DNA of 64,000 nucleotides from Clostridium hydrogenum. Lineage in GTDB: Bacteria > Bacillota > Clostridia > Clostridiales > Clostridiaceae. Made by a program: the position numbers and the translations under genes. Location of the stretch: assembly GCF_021432385.1 (NCBI RefSeq), contig NZ_JAEACT010000003.1, forward strand, positions 1,105,878 through 1,169,877, read 5' to 3'. This document shows, in pieces, positions 11,352 to 21,915 of this stretch. The notes under the pieces were generated by a model. That model saw only the letters and a list, made by a program, of their open reading frames with translations. It searched no databases and was not told the DNA's origin. Each line of letters begins with the position of its first letter. Position 1 is the stretch's first letter.

Positions 11352-14300
11352 TTAATGTTCGTCATTAAAATCTTCAAGTTCTAATCCTTTTTGAAGATCA
11401 TCTAAAGGTAAATCATCATAATCTATATCTAAATTTTCGTCATCAGTTTCAGATTCATCACCTTCGACATAATCGTCATCACTAACCGGAGGTACTGGTG
11501 AATCTTCATTACCCTCTATATTAACATTTAAATCTTCTAAATCTTCGTCAACAGATTCTTTAAGCTTAATTTCCTCATTGTTGTTAGACAATACTTTAAC
11601 ATCTAAACATAAAGCCTGCAATTCTTTAATAAGAACCTTGAATGATTCTGGAATTCCTGGTTCAGGTATATTTTCACCCTTAACTATAGCCTCATATGTT
11701 TTAACTCTTCCTACAACATCATCTGATTTTACTGTAAGAATTTCTTGTAGTGTATGAGCTGCACCATATGCTTCCAAAGCCCAAACTTCCATTTCACCAA
11801 ATCTCTGACCACCAAATTGTGCTTTACCACCTAAAGGTTGTTGTGTAACCAATGAATATGGTCCTGTTGATCTAGCATGAATCTTATCATCAACCAAATG
11901 GGCAAGTTTCATTATATACATGTATCCAACAGTAACTCTATTATCAAATTCTTCTCCAGTTCTTCCATCATGTAATACAGTTTTACCATCTTCATCATAT
12001 CCAGCTTTTTTAAGACATTCAACTATTTCAGGTTCAAGTGCTCCATCAAATACTGGAGTAGCAATGTGCCATCCTAGATTAGCTGCTGCCCATCCTAAAT
12101 GTACCTCAAGCACCTGACCGATATTCATACGTGAAGGAACACCTAGCGGGTTAAGACATATTTGAAGAGGTCTTCCATCAGGTAAGAATGGCATATCTTC
12201 TTCTGGTAATACTCTTGAAATAACTCCCTTATTACCATGTCTACCAGCCATCTTATCTCCTACAGATATCTTTCTCTTTTGAGCAATATAGCATCTAACA
12301 AGTTCATTTACACCTGGAGGTAATTCATCGCCATTTTCTCTTGTAAATATTTTAACGTCAACTATTATTCCGGCTTCTCCATGAGGCACTCTAAGTGAAG
12401 TATCTCTTACTTCTCTTGCTTTTTCTCCAAATATTGCTCTAAGTAATCTTTCTTCTGCAGTTAATTCAGTTTCACCTTTTGGTGTTACCTTTCCAACTAG
12501 AATATCTCCAGATCTTACTTCTGCACCTATTCTAATTATTCCTCTTTCATCTATATCCTTTAACGCATCTTCTCCAACGTTAGGAATATCTCTTGTAATT
12601 TCCTCAGGTCCTAATTTTGTATCTCTTGCTTCTGCTTCATATTCTTCTATATGAATTGAAGTAAATACATCATCACGAACAAGCTGTTCTGAAATAAGCA
12701 TAGCATCTTCGTAATTGTAACCTTCCCATGTTATGAATCCCATTCTTATGTTTCTTCCTAATGCTATTTCACCTAAATCAGTTGAAGGACCATCAGATAA
12801 AACAGTTCCTACTTCTACCTTTTCACCCTTGCTAACTATTGGTCTTTGATTTATGCAAGTTCCTGAGTTTGATCTCTTAAACTTCAATAGCTTATAAGTA
12901 TCCATTCCGCCATCTTTGTCTCTTCTTACTCTTACTTGATTGGCACTTACATATTCAACGACTCCACTATTTTTAGCTTTAGGAAGTACTCCTGAATCTA
13001 CGGCAGCCTTATATTCTATTCCAGTACCGACAACAGGCGCATCAGGTTTTAATAAAGGAACTGCTTGACGCTGCATGTTAGATCCCATTAGTGCACGGCT
13101 GGCATCATCATTTTCAAGGAACGGAATCATTGCTGTTGCAACAGATACCATCTGCCTAGCAGAAACGTCCATAAGATCAACTTCTGTATCTGGAACTATT
13201 AAAACTTCGTTTGGAATTCTTACTGTTACCTTCTTATCTACAAAATGACTATCTTCATCTAAAGGTTCATTTGCTTCTGCAATTAAGTATTGATCCTCTT
13301 CATCTGCTGTAAAATAACGAATTTCATCAGTTACCTTATGAGTAATCTTATCAACTATTCTATATGGACTCTCTATAAATCCATATTCATTTACTTTAGC
13401 ATAAGATGCAAGTGAGTTTATAAGTCCTATATTCGGACCTTCTGGTGTTTCTATAGGACACATTCTACCATAATGTGAATGGTGAACGTCTCTTACTTCA
13501 AAGCCAGCTCTCTCTCTTGACAAACCACCTGGTCCTAAAGCTGATAATCTTCTCTTATGCGTAAGTTCTGATAAAGGATTTGTCTGATCCATGAATTGTG
13601 AAAGCTGAGAACTTCCAAAGAATTCTTTAATTGCTGCTGCAACTGGTCTAATGTTTATAAGTGCTTGTGGAGTTATGACTTCTTGATCCTGTATTGTCAT
13701 TCTTTCCTTTACTACTCTTTCCATTCTTGAAAGTCCAATTCTAAATTGGTTTTGTAGTAATTCACCTACAGATCTAAGTCTTCTATTGCCTAAGTGGTCA
13801 ATATCATCAACGTCACCTATACCATATGCCAATCCAATTTCATAACTAACTGTTGCATATATATCATCTCTGATTATATGTTTTGGAATTAATCTGTGAA
13901 TTTCTTTTTTAAGCTGTCCTTTTATATCTTCTTCACTTTCATAATTATCCAAAATTTCTTTTAAAACTGGATAATGAACTAATTCCTTAATATTTAAATC
14001 GCTTATATCGAATTTTATGTAATTCTTTATATTGACAAAATTATTTCCTATAACACGTATAACTCTATCGTCTACAATTATATCGACAGAATTTATGCCT
14101 AGGTTTTGGATTTCCTGTGCTTTTTCCCTTGTGATTCTCTCGTCTTTTGCGACAATTATTTCTCCAGTTTCAGTGTTAACAACATCTTTAGCTGCTGTTT
14201 TATTTATTAGCCTTAAGCTTATAGCTAATTTTTTGTTAAATTTATATCTTCCAACCCTTGACAAATCATATCTTTTAGGGTCAAAAAATAATGATTCTAT

Positions 14301-15062
14301 AAGAGAAACTGCGCTATCGACTGTTGGTGGTTCACCAGGTCTAAGCCTCTTATATATTTCTAAAAGCGCTTCTTCATGCGTTTTTGTATTGTCTTTTTCA
14401 ATTGTAGCTTTTAATCTTTCTTCATCGCCAAAGTAATTTACTATTTCAGCATCTGAACCAAATCCCATGGATCTCACTAAAATTGTAATAGGCAATTTTC
14501 TAGTCTTATCAATTCTAACATACATAACACTATTAGAATCTGTTTCGTACTCTAACCATGCTCCTCTATTAGGAATTACTGTTGATGAGTACAATTTCTT
14601 TCCAGACTTATCTACAGCATAATTGTAATACACTCCAGGTGATCTTACTAGCTGACTTACGATAACTCTTTCTGCACCGTTAATAACAAATGTTCCTTGC
14701 TCTGTCATTAATGGGAAATCTCCCATAAATACTTCTTGCTCTTTAACTTCTCCTGTTTCCTTATTGAGAAGTCTAACTTTCACCTTTAATGGTGCTGCAT
14801 AAGTAGTGTCTCTTTCCTTACATTCTTCAATAGTGTACTTGATATTTTCTAAATCAAGCTTATAGCCAACAAATTCTAAAACAAGATTGCCAGTATAGTC
14901 TTGAATTGGATTAATATCATCAAATATTTCTTGAAGTCCCTCATCTAAAAACCATTGATATGAATCTAATTGAACCTCAATGAGATTTGGCATCTTACCA
15001 ATTTCATTAAGTTTTGAGAAACTCATTCTCGTTCTTTTACCGACTTGGACAGGATGTACCAT
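11352..15062 (-). CDS. rpoB: DNA-directed RNA polymerase subunit beta
   Basis: The beta subunit (1236 residues) begins [15 protein letters not shown] and includes the rifampicin-binding cluster ([29 protein letters not shown] split here as [12 protein letters not shown] and [12 protein letters not shown], about residues 480-510) with unsubstituted key residues. The C-terminal [19 protein letters not shown] is present, followed by a highly acidic tail of about 65 residues (from about 1170), which is longer than the conserved core requires. A sigma-A promoter lies about 165 nt upstream. Confidence 0.98.
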   Translation of the reverse strand: MVHPVQVGKRTRMSFSKLNEIGKMPNLIEVQLDSYQWFLDEGLQEIFDDINPIQDYTGNLVLEFVGYKLDLENIKYTIEECKERDTTYAAPLKVKVRLLNKETGEVKEQEVFMGDFPLMTEQGTFVINGAERVIVSQLVRSPGVYYNYAVDKSGKKLYSSTVIPNRGAWLEYETDSNSVMYVRIDKTRKLPITILVRSMGFGSDAEIVNYFGDEERLKATIEKDNTKTHEEALLEIYKRLRPGEPPTVDSAVSLIESLFFDPKRYDLSRVGRYKFNKKLAISLRLINKTAAKDVVNTETGEIIVAKDERITREKAQEIQNLGINSVDIIVDDRVIRVIGNNFVNIKNYIKFDISDLNIKELVHYPVLKEILDNYESEEDIKGQLKKEIHRLIPKHIIRDDIYATVSYEIGLAYGIGDVDDIDHLGNRRLRSVGELLQNQFRIGLSRMERVVKERMTIQDQEVITPQALINIRPVAAAIKEFFGSSQLSQFMDQTNPLSELTHKRRLSALGPGGLSRERAGFEVRDVHHSHYGRMCPIETPEGPNIGLINSLASYAKVNEYGFIESPYRIVDKITHKVTDEIRYFTADEEDQYLIAEANEPLDEDSHFVDKKVTVRIPNEVLIVPDTEVDLMDVSARQMVSVATAMIPFLENDDASRALMGSNMQRQAVPLLKPDAPVVGTGIEYKAAVDSGVLPKAKNSGVVEYVSANQVRVRRDKDGGMDTYKLLKFKRSNSGTCINQRPIVSKGEKVEVGTVLSDGPSTDLGEIALGRNIRMGFITWEGYNYEDAMLISEQLVRDDVFTSIHIEEYEAEARDTKLGPEEITRDIPNVGEDALKDIDERGIIRIGAEVRSGDILVGKVTPKGETELTAEERLLRAIFGEKAREVRDTSLRVPHGEAGIIVDVKIFTRENGDELPPGVNELVRCYIAQKRKISVGDKMAGRHGNKGVISRVLPEEDMPFLPDGRPLQICLNPLGVPSRMNIGQVLEVHLGWAAANLGWHIATPVFDGALEPEIVECLKKAGYDEDGKTVLHDGRTGEEFDNRVTVGYMYIMKLAHLVDDKIHARSTGPYSLVTQQPLGGKAQFGGQRFGEMEVWALEAYGAAHTLQEILTVKSDDVVGRVKTYEAIVKGENIPEPGIPESFKVLIKELQALCLDVKVLSNNNEEIKLKESVDEDLEDLNVNIEGNEDSPVPPVSDDDYVEGDESETDDENLDIDYDDLPLDDLQKGLELEDFNDEH

Positions 15063-15228
15063 TAGCTTTCACCCCTTGTATAAACTAAAATAACCAAAAA
15101 TGATCATTTGAAAGTTCACTTTTGGATTGTTTACAATAACTATCTTTTTATTATATCCATATTTATACTAAAAATTCAGTTAAATGAAAAAAATTTATAA
15201 TAAGCCTTATAAATCTTCGCATTTAGTT

Positions 15229-15257
15229 ATTTTACCACAATGAACTATAAAAGTCAA
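15229..15257 (-). promoter_or_regulatory. Sigma-A promoter of rpoBC
   Basis: TTGACT (15252-15257) and TAAAAT (15229-15234) with a 17-nt spacer lie between the rplL terminator and rpoB. rpoBC therefore has its own promoter and an AT-rich leader of about 160 nt. I see nothing else in the 15063-15362 gap. Confidence 0.8.
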
Positions 15258-15319
15258 CATTAATAATAATAAACTTAAAAACTTATTAAACCTCTAGGTA
15301 TACCTTCATAAAACCGTCT

Positions 15320-15350
15320 AAAAAAAGGGCACTCCTATGAGTGCCCTTTT
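15320..15350 (-). terminator. Intrinsic terminator after rplL
   Basis: On the minus strand GGGCACTC, a short loop and GAGTGCCC are followed by a run of seven T. It lies just past the rplL stop, ending or attenuating the rplJL transcript before rpoB, a common arrangement for setting the L7/L12 to polymerase ratio. Confidence 0.85.
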
Positions 15351-15362
15351 AATAAGTCTTTA

Positions 15363-15737
15363 CTACTTTAATTCTGCTTTTGCACCAGCTTCTTCAAGTT
15401 TTGCTTTCATAGCTTCTGCTTCTTCTTTAGCTACGCCTTCTTTAATTGTCTTAGGAGCTCCATCAACTAATTCTTTAGCTTCTTTTAATCCTAATCCAGT
15501 TACTTCTCTAACAACTTTTATAACTTTGATTTTTTGTGCACCAGCTTCTGCTAATACTACATCAAAATCAGTTTTTTCTTCAGCTGCTGCACCAGCACCT
15601 GCTGCTGCGCCTGCTGCTGCTACTGGAGCTGCAGCGCTTACTCCAAATTCTTCTTCACAAGCTTTTACTAACTCGTTTAATTCTAATACAGTCATACCTT
15701 TTACAGCTTCAATTATTTCTTCCTTTGACATTGCCAT
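15363..15737 (-). CDS. rplL: 50S ribosomal protein L7/L12
   Basis: The 124-residue stalk protein has the N-terminal dimerisation helix, an Ala-rich hinge at about residues 33-52, and the C-terminal factor-binding domain ([20 protein letters not shown], then [18 protein letters not shown]). Multiple copies bind L10 and recruit EF-Tu and EF-G. GGAGGTGCTATATA precedes the ATG. It lies downstream of rplJ, but a family A repeat occupies the gap between them. Confidence 0.97.
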   Translation of the reverse strand: MAMSKEEIIEAVKGMTVLELNELVKACEEEFGVSAAAPVAAAGAAAGAGAAAEEKTDFDVVLAEAGAQKIKVIKVVREVTGLGLKEAKELVDGAPKTIKEGVAKEEAEAMKAKLEEAGAKAELK

Positions 15738-15785
15738 TATATAGCACCTCCGAATTATTTACATTAATTTTATTTTTTCTTACCT

Positions 15786-15883
15786 AGATAAACCAGTTCA
15801 ACTACCAAAATCAATTTTCACCATAATGCTTAAAAAATAGCATTTTGGTATAAATTAATTTTGAAGTTTCAAAAGCTTTATCT
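15786..15883. repeat. Family A palindromic repeat, copy A1 (98 nt)
   Basis: It starts AGATAAACC and ends CTTTATCT, with internal complementary tracts (ACCAAAATCAATTTT-like and AAATTAATTTTG) and a central AATGC / GCATT pair. The copy ends 4 nt from the rplJ stop codon, inside the rplJ-rplL intergenic gap. It matches the copies at 45280, 45380 and 50844 over its full length. Confidence 0.85.
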
Positions 15884-15887
15884 CTAA

Positions 15888-16394
15888 TTATGCCTGTTCC
15901 TCAGATTGCTTCTTTTCTTGAATTGCATTTAAAACATAAGCAAATTTTGATAATGGAGCTTTGAAGCTTCCAAGTAATTTTGCAATAAGGACATCCTTTG
16001 GTGGTACGGAAGCAAGTTCCTTAACCTTATCAGCATCAAATACTTCTCCACTTACTAATCCAGCAACCAATTCCATTACTTTATGATCTTTTGCAAAATC
16101 ATTTAATATTCTTGCAGGAGCTGTTACATCATCGTAAGACATAGCAACTGCTACTGGTCCTTCAAAATATTTTGTAATACCTTCGTGACCTAATTCATTT
16201 GCAGCTCTTGTAGCTAAAGTATTTTTGTATACCTTGTATTCTACTCCAGCTTCTCTTAATTTTTTTCTAAGTTCAGTATCCTCTTCAACAGTTAATCCTT
16301 GATACTTAACCAATATTACTGCTTGAGCTTTACCCATTTTTTCTTTTATCTCAGCAACTTTTTGTTCTTTTAATTCTCTAAATTTATTTGGCAC
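15888..16394 (-). CDS. rplJ: 50S ribosomal protein L10
   Basis: L10 anchors the L7/L12 stalk. The frame opens at a GTG at 16415, but that codon overlaps the GAGGAGGTG Shine-Dalgarno. The GTG at 16394 begins the conserved [19 protein letters not shown] and is the better start (168 residues, typical). The segments [20 protein letters not shown] and [12 protein letters not shown] are the rRNA-binding core; the C-terminal helix binds L7/L12. It lies behind an L10 autoregulatory leader. Confidence 0.95.
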   Translation of the reverse strand: MPNKFRELKEQKVAEIKEKMGKAQAVILVKYQGLTVEEDTELRKKLREAGVEYKVYKNTLATRAANELGHEGITKYFEGPVAVAMSYDDVTAPARILNDFAKDHKVMELVAGLVSGEVFDADKVKELASVPPKDVLIAKLLGSFKAPLSKFAYVLNAIQEKKQSEEQA

Positions 16395-16502
16395 TGTGTA
16401 TTCACACCTCCTCACAGTTTAAAACTGCTCTAATAAGAATTGAAATGTAAAGTCTCATTCAATTTGATAAATTCCTATAAGAAATATTTAACAAATAATT
16501 AA

Positions 16503-16612
16503 AGGCCCCTCCGTAAAAGCGCGAAGAGACCTCATAAACTTATATATCGGAATCCTCGGTTGGTTGGCATTGCCTTTACGTCTTACGACACCCACTATCT
16601 ACGGAGTATTTA
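16503..16612 (-). promoter_or_regulatory. L10 (rplJL) ribosomal-protein leader with attenuator
   Basis: The minus-strand sequence contains the L10-leader hallmarks CCGTAGATAGTGGGTG and CGTAAGACGTAAAGGCAATG. It ends in a terminator-like stem (16503-16513 with 16522-16532, 11 pairs including wobbles) followed by TTTAATT. From knowledge of the L10_leader RNA family, excess L10 or L10-L12 complex binds the conserved region and favours the terminator. The gap to rplA is too short for a clear separate promoter, so it probably acts on read-through from rplKA. Confidence 0.88.
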
Positions 16613-16654
16613 CATATTCAATTTCAAACTTTTTAATATAACCAAAAATCAATA

Positions 16655-17344
16655 TTAATCTAAAACTTTAGTTGTGTTAATCTTTATTCCAGGTCCCATT
16701 GTTGATGAAACCGATACAGATTTAATATATTGACCTTTAGCTGATGCTGGTTTAGCTTTAACAATTGCTTCCATCATAACATGAAAGTTTTGAACTAGCT
16801 TTTCTGTTCCAAATGAACTTTTTCCAACTAAAACGTGGATTATAGCAGTTTTATCAACTCTATACTCAACTTTACCAGCTTTAATTTCTGATAATGCTTT
16901 CGCAACATCAAATGTAACTGTTCCTGATTTAGGGTTTGGCATTAAACCTTTTGGTCCTAATACTCTTCCTAATCTTCCTACTACACCCATCATATCTGGA
17001 GTAGCAACAACAACATCGAAATCAAACCAATTTTCGTTTTGAATTTTAGCAGCAAATTCATCTGCTCCAACATAATCTGCTCCAGCTTCTTCAGCTTCTT
17101 TGGCTTTATCGCCTTTAGCAAAAACTAACACTTTAACTGTTTTACCTGTACCATGTGGTAAAACAACTGCACCTCTTACTTGTTGATCTGCATGTCTTGG
17201 ATCTACTCCAAGTCTAACAGCAAGTTCTACAGTTTCATCAAATTTAGCTTTAGATGTTTTTGTAACTAAATCCATAGCTTCACTTGGTGTATATAAAGCA
17301 TTTTTGTCAACAAGCTTTGCGCTTTCAACATAATTCTTTCCCAT
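16655..17344 (-). CDS. rplA: 50S ribosomal protein L1
   Basis: The 229-residue protein has normal length and carries the L1 signature [20 protein letters not shown] leading to [16 protein letters not shown] (about residues 115-150). L1 forms the mobile stalk by the E site and can repress its own operon by binding mRNA. An ATG with AAAGGAGGAAGAAAA upstream is the start. It follows rplK. Confidence 0.97.
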   Translation of the reverse strand: MGKNYVESAKLVDKNALYTPSEAMDLVTKTSKAKFDETVELAVRLGVDPRHADQQVRGAVVLPHGTGKTVKVLVFAKGDKAKEAEEAGADYVGADEFAAKIQNENWFDFDVVVATPDMMGVVGRLGRVLGPKGLMPNPKSGTVTFDVAKALSEIKAGKVEYRVDKTAIIHVLVGKSSFGTEKLVQNFHVMMEAIVKAKPASAKGQYIKSVSVSSTMGPGIKINTTKVLD

Positions 17345-17410
17345 TTTTCTTCCTCCTTTGTGGTCTTAATGGCATAATTTAGATTATACCTCCCACATTT
17401 TAAAGACAAA

Positions 17411-17836
17411 CTATTTTTCTACTTCTACGCCCATACTTCTGGCTGTTCCAGCTATCATGTTCATAGCAGCTTCTAATGATGCTGCATTTAAATCTGGCAT
17501 CTTAGTTTCAGCGATTTGCTTAAGTTGATCTTTTGTTAATTTACCAACTTTTGTTTTGTTAGGAACGCCTGAACCACTTTCTATTCCCAATGCTTTTTTA
17601 ATTAATACAGCTGCAGGTGGAGTTTTTAATATAAAACTAAAAGATCTATCCTGATAAACTGTAATTACAACTGGAATAGTTAATCCTGCTTGATTAGCAG
17701 TTTTAGCATTGTATTCCTTACAAAATGCCATGATGTTTACACCATGTTGTCCAAGAGCAGGACCAACTGGTGGAGCTGGAGTTGCTTTTCCTGCAGGCAA
17801 TTGAAGTTTTATTAAACCTACTACTTTCTTTGCCAT
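17411..17836 (-). CDS. rplK: 50S ribosomal protein L11
   Basis: The 141-residue protein has the standard length and the conserved start [20 protein letters not shown], with the proline-rich linker and [11 protein letters not shown] ending. It forms the GTPase-associated centre with 23S rRNA and is needed for RelA activation and thiopeptide action (family knowledge). It lies between nusG and rplA. Confidence 0.97.
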   Translation of the reverse strand: MAKKVVGLIKLQLPAGKATPAPPVGPALGQHGVNIMAFCKEYNAKTANQAGLTIPVVITVYQDRSFSFILKTPPAAVLIKKALGIESGSGVPNKTKVGKLTKDQLKQIAETKMPDLNAASLEAAMNMIAGTARSMGVEVEK

Positions 17837-17903
17837 GTTACTTACACCTCCTACAATTACAATAGTTAAATTTATTGATATAACAAGACAATGTCTTATT
17901 TCT

Positions 17904-18437
17904 TCAATCTAACTTCTCTATTTGATTAAAATCAAGTTCAACAGGTGTTTCCCTGCCAAACATGTTGACCAAACCTTTAAGCTTATGTTTTTCAACATTA
18001 ATTTCCTGAATTAATGCAACTTGATCAAGCAATGGTCCAGAAATAACCTTCACATTTTCGCCAACATTAACATTAATATTAACTACTTTTTCCTGTATGC
18101 CCATTGTTTCAACTTCCTCTTCTGTTAAAGGAACAGGTTTTGATCCAGGTCCAACGAACCCAGTACATCCTCTTGTATTTCTTACAACATACCAAGATTC
18201 ATCAGTCATTATCATTTTAATCAAAACATAACCAGGAAACACTTTCTTAAGTGTTACCTTCTTTTTACCATCTTTTTCTTCAATTTCCTCTTGCATTGGA
18301 ACCTGTATATCAAATATAAGGTTTTGAAGATTTCTATTTTCAATGGTTTTTTCGATATTTGCTTTTACTTTATTTTCATACCCTGAATATGTATGAACAA
18401 CATACCATCTAACTTTTTCACTCATAATTAAAGGCAC
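17904..18437 (-). CDS. nusG: Transcription termination/antitermination factor NusG
   Basis: The NGN domain ([20 protein letters not shown], then [11 protein letters not shown] at about residues 65-75) and the KOW domain ([19 protein letters not shown]) are complete in 177 residues. NusG binds the polymerase clamp and, through KOW, S10 or Rho. The GTG at 18437 has GGGAG at good spacing; the ATG at 18425 gives the more usual N-terminus but lies too far from that Shine-Dalgarno. The gene follows secE, the universal order. Confidence 0.95.
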   Translation of the reverse strand: MPLIMSEKVRWYVVHTYSGYENKVKANIEKTIENRNLQNLIFDIQVPMQEEIEEKDGKKKVTLKKVFPGYVLIKMIMTDESWYVVRNTRGCTGFVGPGSKPVPLTEEEVETMGIQEKVVNINVNVGENVKVISGPLLDQVALIQEINVEKHKLKGLVNMFGRETPVELDFNQIEKLD

Positions 18438-18471
18438 AGGATACTCCCGAACCCATAACCTCCCTTACATC

Positions 18472-18696
18472 TTATTTAAAGATCACCTTAAAGAGGTTAT
18501 TAAAGCCATAATCCATTACTGCCACTATTACCACACAAATGGCACAAAATACTACTACTGCTATTGTTGATTTTTTAGTATTTTCTTTTGAAGGCCACGT
18601 AATTCTATGCGTTTCAGCCATAAGGTCCTTAAAGAATCCAACGAAACCTTTTAAGGGTGACTTTTTTATATTATCATTCTTTACATTGGCAGCCAT
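18472..18696 (-). CDS. secE: Preprotein translocase subunit SecE
   Basis: The 74-residue single-span SecE stabilises the SecYEG channel. The amphipathic helix (GFVGFFKDLMAETHRITWPS, about residues 17-36) with the conserved TWPS motif precedes one membrane helix (IAVVVFCAICVVIVAVMDYG). It lies between rpmG and nusG. Confidence 0.95.
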   Translation of the reverse strand: MAANVKNDNIKKSPLKGFVGFFKDLMAETHRITWPSKENTKKSTIAVVVFCAICVVIVAVMDYGFNNLFKVIFK

Positions 18697-18742
18697 TTTT
18701 ATTCACATCCTAAAAGTTATTACAAAATACGGCTTAAATTTC

Positions 18743-18892
18743 TTATTTTGTTTCTTTATGAAGTGTATGTTTGTGGCAAAATGGACAATATTTTCTCATT
18801 TCCAATCTATCTGGATCATTTTTCTTGTTTTTCATTGTGTTGTAATTTCTCTGCTTGCATTCTGTACATGCTAATGTTACCTTTACTCTCAC
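18743..18892 (-). CDS. rpmG: 50S ribosomal protein L33
   Basis: A short frame gives 49 residues starting [20 protein letters not shown] and ending [10 protein letters not shown]. Four cysteines (C9, C12, C36, C39) form the intact zinc ribbon of the zinc-dependent type of L33. Translation starts at a GTG preceded by GGGAGGTGTAGATT. It is the first gene of the rpmG-secE-nusG-rplK-rplA transcript. Confidence 0.93.
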   Translation of the reverse strand: MRVKVTLACTECKQRNYNTMKNKKNDPDRLEMRKYCPFCHKHTLHKETK

Positions 18893-18956
18893 AATCTACA
18901 CCTCCCAGTTCTGCAGAAAAAAGTCTGTTCTTTCTTAAAATACGCACTACCTCATT

Positions 18957-18985
18957 ATTCTATCATAATTCGAGTTGTTTGTCAA
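18957..18985 (-). promoter_or_regulatory. Sigma-A promoter of rpmG-secE-nusG-rplKA
   Basis: TTGACA (18980-18985) and TAGAAT (18957-18962) are exactly 17 nt apart on the minus strand, about 65 nt upstream of the rpmG start. Confidence 0.8.
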
Positions 18986-19069
18986 CTAAATTAATGCATA
19001 TTTTTCATAAATAATAAAGTACTTCAAATAAGGTGATTTTTTTCACTATTATTTTTAATTTGCATACAA

Positions 19070-19094
19070 ACGGATCAGGTTTTGCCTAATCCGT
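19070..19094 (-). terminator. Hairpin terminator after tuf copy 2
   Basis: Two 10-nt arms (19070-19079 and 19085-19094, one G-T pair) lie 16 nt past the tuf stop. The minus-strand tail TTTGTATGC is only weakly T-rich, so termination may be incomplete. Confidence 0.6.
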
Positions 19095-19105
19095 TCAAAT
19101 AGAAT

Positions 19106-20319
19106 AAATACTATTCTACTATAGTAGTAACAACTCCAGATCCTACTGTTCTTCCGCCTTCTCTTATAGCGAATCTTAAGTTTTCACTCATTGCTACTTT
19201 TGTTATTAATTCAACTGTCATGTCTATGTGATCTCCTGGCATTACCATTTCTACTCCTTCTGGTAATTGGATTGATCCTGTTACGTCTGTTGTTCTGAAG
19301 TAGAATTGTGGTCTATATCCGTTGAAGAATGCTGTATGTCTTCCGCCTTCTTCTTTCTTTAATACGTAAACTTGACCTACGAATTTATGGTGTGGTGTTA
19401 TTGATCCTGGTTTTGCTAATACTTGACCTCTTTCGATATCATCTCTTTGAACACCTCTTAATAATGCTCCGATGTTATCTCCTGCCATTGCTTCATCTAG
19501 TAACTTTCTGAACATTTCTACTCCAGTTACTACTACTTTTCTTGTCTCTTCACTTAATCCTACAATTTCAACTTCGTCTCCAACGTGTAATATTCCGCTT
19601 TCAACTCTTCCTGTTGCAACTGTTCCTCTTCCTGTTATTGTGAAGATATCTTCGATTGGCATTAAGAATGCTTTATCTGTTGCTCTTTCTGGTGTTGGTA
19701 TATATTCATCTACTGCTGCCATTAAGTCTCTTATTGGTTTTGTTGCTTCTGCATCATCTGGATTTTCTAATGCTTTTAACGCACTTCCTACTACGATTGG
19801 TGTATCGTCGCCAGGGAATCCATATTCATTTAATAATTCTCTTACTTCCATTTCAACTAAGTCGATTAATTCTGGATCGTCAACTTGGTCTGCTTTGTTT
19901 AAGAATACTACTATATATTGTACTCCAACTCTTGATGCTAATAGTATGTGCTCTCTTGTTTGTGGCATTGGGCCATCTGCTGCACTTACTACTAATATTG
20001 CTCCATCCATTTGTGCTGCTCCTGTTATCATGTTCTTTACATAGTCAGCATGTCCTGGGCAGTCTACGTGAGCATAGTGTCTGTTTTCTGTTTCATACTC
20101 AACGTGTGCTGTGTTGATTGTTATTCCTCTTTCTTTTTCTTCTGGTGCTTTATCAATTTCATCATATTTGAAGGCTTTTGCTTTTCCTTCTTTTGATAAT
20201 ATTGTTGTTATTGCTGCTGTTAATGTTGTCTTACCATGGTCTACGTGACCTATTGTTCCTATGTTTACATGTGGTTTGTTTCTTTCAAATTTTTCCTTTG
20301 CCATTTCTGGTTCCTCCTT
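19106..20319 (-). repeat. tuf duplication, copy 2 of a 1214-bp direct repeat
   Basis: This is the partner of 2721-3934, offset 16,385 bp in the same orientation. The homologous block again starts 5 bp past the stop codon and ends within the ribosome-binding site. Recombination between the copies would excise all of rpoBC and the str operon, so it should be lethal unless gene conversion resolves it. Confidence 0.9.
19111..20304 (-). CDS. tuf: Elongation factor Tu, copy 2 (linked to tRNA genes)
   Basis: The 397-residue product is identical to copy 1, including GHVDHGKT at residues 19-26. The genomic setting differs: it follows tRNA-Gly and tRNA-Thr and has its own terminator, so the tRNAs and EF-Tu are probably one transcript. 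The tRNA-tuf linkage is known from other bacteria (for example the tufB locus of E. coli). Supply from two promoters would raise EF-Tu dosage. Confidence 0.98.
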   Translation of the reverse strand: MAKEKFERNKPHVNIGTIGHVDHGKTTLTAAITTILSKEGKAKAFKYDEIDKAPEEKERGITINTAHVEYETENRHYAHVDCPGHADYVKNMITGAAQMDGAILVVSAADGPMPQTREHILLASRVGVQYIVVFLNKADQVDDPELIDLVEMEVRELLNEYGFPGDDTPIVVGSALKALENPDDAEATKPIRDLMAAVDEYIPTPERATDKAFLMPIEDIFTITGRGTVATGRVESGILHVGDEVEIVGLSEETRKVVVTGVEMFRKLLDEAMAGDNIGALLRGVQRDDIERGQVLAKPGSITPHHKFVGQVYVLKKEEGGRHTAFFNGYRPQFYFRTTDVTGSIQLPEGVEMVMPGDHIDMTVELITKVAMSENLRFAIREGGRTVGSGVVTTIVE

Positions 20320-20396
20320 ATATTTTGGTTAACCAATTTATGATGAAATTCAAAGTTTTCATCATGTAAACTGTTCCCGGTGTGTTGTATGTAATT

Positions 20397-20472
20397 TGGA
20401 GCCCACGACCAGATTTGAACTGGCGACCTCCACCTTACCAAGGTGACGCTCTACCTGCTGAGCTACATGGGC
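20397..20472 (-). tRNA. tRNA-Thr (anticodon GGT)
   Basis: The 76-nt minus-strand sequence folds as a cloverleaf: acceptor GCCCATG / CGTGGGC, D-arm AGCTCAGCAGGTAGAGC, anticodon loop TTGGTAA (GGT), T-arm CAGTTCAAATCTG, and an encoded CCA end. It lies 9 nt downstream of tRNA-Gly. Confidence 0.95.
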
Positions 20473-20481
20473 AACACTTTT

Positions 20482-20556
20482 TGGAGCGGGAAACGGGTAT
20501 CGAACCCGCGACACCCAGCTTGGGAAGCTAGTGCTCTACCACTGAGCTACTCCCGC
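20482..20556 (-). tRNA. tRNA-Gly (anticodon CCC)
   Basis: The 75-nt minus-strand cloverleaf has acceptor GCGGGAG / TTCCCGC, D-arm AGCTCAGTGGTAGAGC, anticodon loop TTCCCAA (CCC, reading GGG), T-arm CGGGTTCGATACCCG and an encoded CCA. It is the first gene of the tRNA-tuf transcript. Confidence 0.93.
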
Positions 20557-20602
20557 ACATTCAGTAATTAAATACATAGTTTTAACCATGTAACAATTAT
20601 TT

Positions 20603-20631
20603 ATTTTACTATCAACGAATTTCTTTGTCAA
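20603..20631 (-). promoter_or_regulatory. Sigma-A promoter of tRNA-Gly, tRNA-Thr and tuf
   Basis: TTGACA (20626-20631) and TAAAAT (20603-20608) with a 17-nt spacer lie about 50 nt upstream of tRNA-Gly and immediately past the sigH stop. Confidence 0.8.
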
Positions 20632-20639
20632 TACACAAC

Positions 20640-21281
20640 TTACCTTTTTTCTAAGCACTTTTCCAATTTTCTTTTAACTCTTTGAAGTGCATTATCAATA
20701 GATTTTGCACCTCTATCTAAATCACAGGCTATTTCTTGATAAGATTTTCCATCTAAATATGACATTAATACTTCCATTTCTAAGCCTGACAATACTTCCC
20801 CTATCCCTGTTTTTATCTTATTGACTTCTTCTTTACTTATAATTAATTCTTCTGGATCTGCAACTTTCAAACTAGATATGACGTCAAATAATGTTCTATC
20901 TGATTCTTCATCATATATAGGTTTATTAAGAGAAATATAAGTATTTAGTGGAATATGTTTTTGTCTTGTAGCTGTCTTTATAGCCGTAATAATTTGCCTT
21001 GTTATACACAGTTCTGCAAATGCCTTAAATGATGATAATTTATTTGGCTTAAAATCCCTAATAGCTTTATAAAGACCAATCATACCCTCCTGACAAATAT
21101 CCTCTCTATCTGCACCTATTAAAAAATATGATTTTGCCTTGGCCTTGACAAAATTTTGATATTTAGTTATTAAATATTCCTGAGACTTCTTGTCACCTGC
21201 TTTAGCCATCATAACTATTTCTTCATCTAACTTATCTTCATATTCAATATCATTATTAGTTATAGCTGCATCCTTACTCAA
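20640..21281 (-). CDS. sigH: RNA polymerase sigma factor SigH (sporulation sigma-H family)
   Basis: The 213-residue sigma-70 family protein has region 2 (DREDICQEGMIGLYKAIRDF, then ITRQIITAIKTATRQKH) and region 4 (YLDGKSYQEIACDLDRGAKS with the helix-turn-helix). SigH directs early sporulation and competence-type genes in Bacillus and early sporulation in clostridia. Its place next to rlmB-yacP and the ribosomal block is the conserved sigH locus. The start is a TTG at 21281 behind GGGGG, a weak codon that may keep its level low. Confidence 0.93.
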   Translation of the reverse strand: MSKDAAITNNDIEYEDKLDEEIVMMAKAGDKKSQEYLITKYQNFVKAKAKSYFLIGADREDICQEGMIGLYKAIRDFKPNKLSSFKAFAELCITRQIITAIKTATRQKHIPLNTYISLNKPIYDEESDRTLFDVISSLKVADPEELIISKEEVNKIKTGIGEVLSGLEMEVLMSYLDGKSYQEIACDLDRGAKSIDNALQRVKRKLEKCLEKR

Positions 21282-21356
21282 TTATAAATTCCCCCTATGC
21301 ATGTAGATAAACCTTTTCAGCTACCATATCACTTACCCATTATATTCCTAGTAAAT

Positions 21357-21385
21357 ATTTTACAAGTAATTTTTTTACAAGTCAA
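21357..21385 (-). promoter_or_regulatory. Sigma-A-type promoter upstream of sigH
   Basis: TTGACT (21380-21385) and TAAAAT (21357-21362) with 17 nt between them lie in the yacP-sigH gap, so sigH can be transcribed apart from the upstream operon. I did not find a convincing SigH-dependent promoter here. Confidence 0.65.
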
Positions 21386-21392
21386 CCTTTTT

Positions 21393-21911
21393 TTACTTCT
21401 GTTTTCTTATCTTATCTAGTTTTTCAAAAATATCTTTAGATATTCTATCCTCTACTCTATTATATTTTTTTCCTGCATTCATTTTTTCTGTTCTAATATC
21501 TATCTTTGCTTTGACATTCATTACTTCGCCATAAAATTCCATGGATGACATTCTTGTAGAACCTCTTTGAAAAATCACCTGCTGTTCTAAATTATCGGAG
21601 GTAACAACAGAAACTTCAACTTTTCTTCCAATCTTGCTTACATATCTTTCTATATAGCTATCTGCAGTTTCCGATTCTTTTGTATATACTACATTAAGAT
21701 TAGGAGTTATTTTTATCTTTTTCTCCGGATTTCCTTGTATGAGATGTGCATCAAACACCAAAAAAATCTTATATCCTTTATAAGCACAATAATCTACTAA
21801 TATTTCAATCAGCTTTTCTCTCGCACTTTCTAAATTTATGTTATTTTTTATATTATTGAGCTCTCCCCAACTATTAATAACATTGTATCCATCAACAAAT
21901 ATTGTTTTCAA
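21393..21911 (-). CDS. yacP: NYN-domain ribonuclease-like protein YacP
   Basis: The 172-residue protein begins MKTIFVDGYNVINSW, the NYN/PIN-like motif whose Asp and Asn bind metal. DAHLIQGNPEK, ESETADSYIERYV and VVTSDNLEQQVIFQRGSTRM supply the other conserved acidic and polar positions. It belongs to the YacP/Rae1 group; Bacillus Rae1 is a ribosome-associated endoribonuclease. It lies 4 nt past rlmB, so the two are cotranscribed. Confidence 0.85.
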   Translation of the reverse strand: MKTIFVDGYNVINSWGELNNIKNNINLESAREKLIEILVDYCAYKGYKIFLVFDAHLIQGNPEKKIKITPNLNVVYTKESETADSYIERYVSKIGRKVEVSVVTSDNLEQQVIFQRGSTRMSSMEFYGEVMNVKAKIDIRTEKMNAGKKYNRVEDRISKDIFEKLDKIRKQK

Positions 21912-21915
21912 GGTT

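Noticed and set aside
15337..15744. 135-residue plus-strand frame opposite rplL
   Set aside because: It is exactly antisense to rplL; its Ala/Ser-rich composition results from the complementary strand of the alanine-rich hinge.
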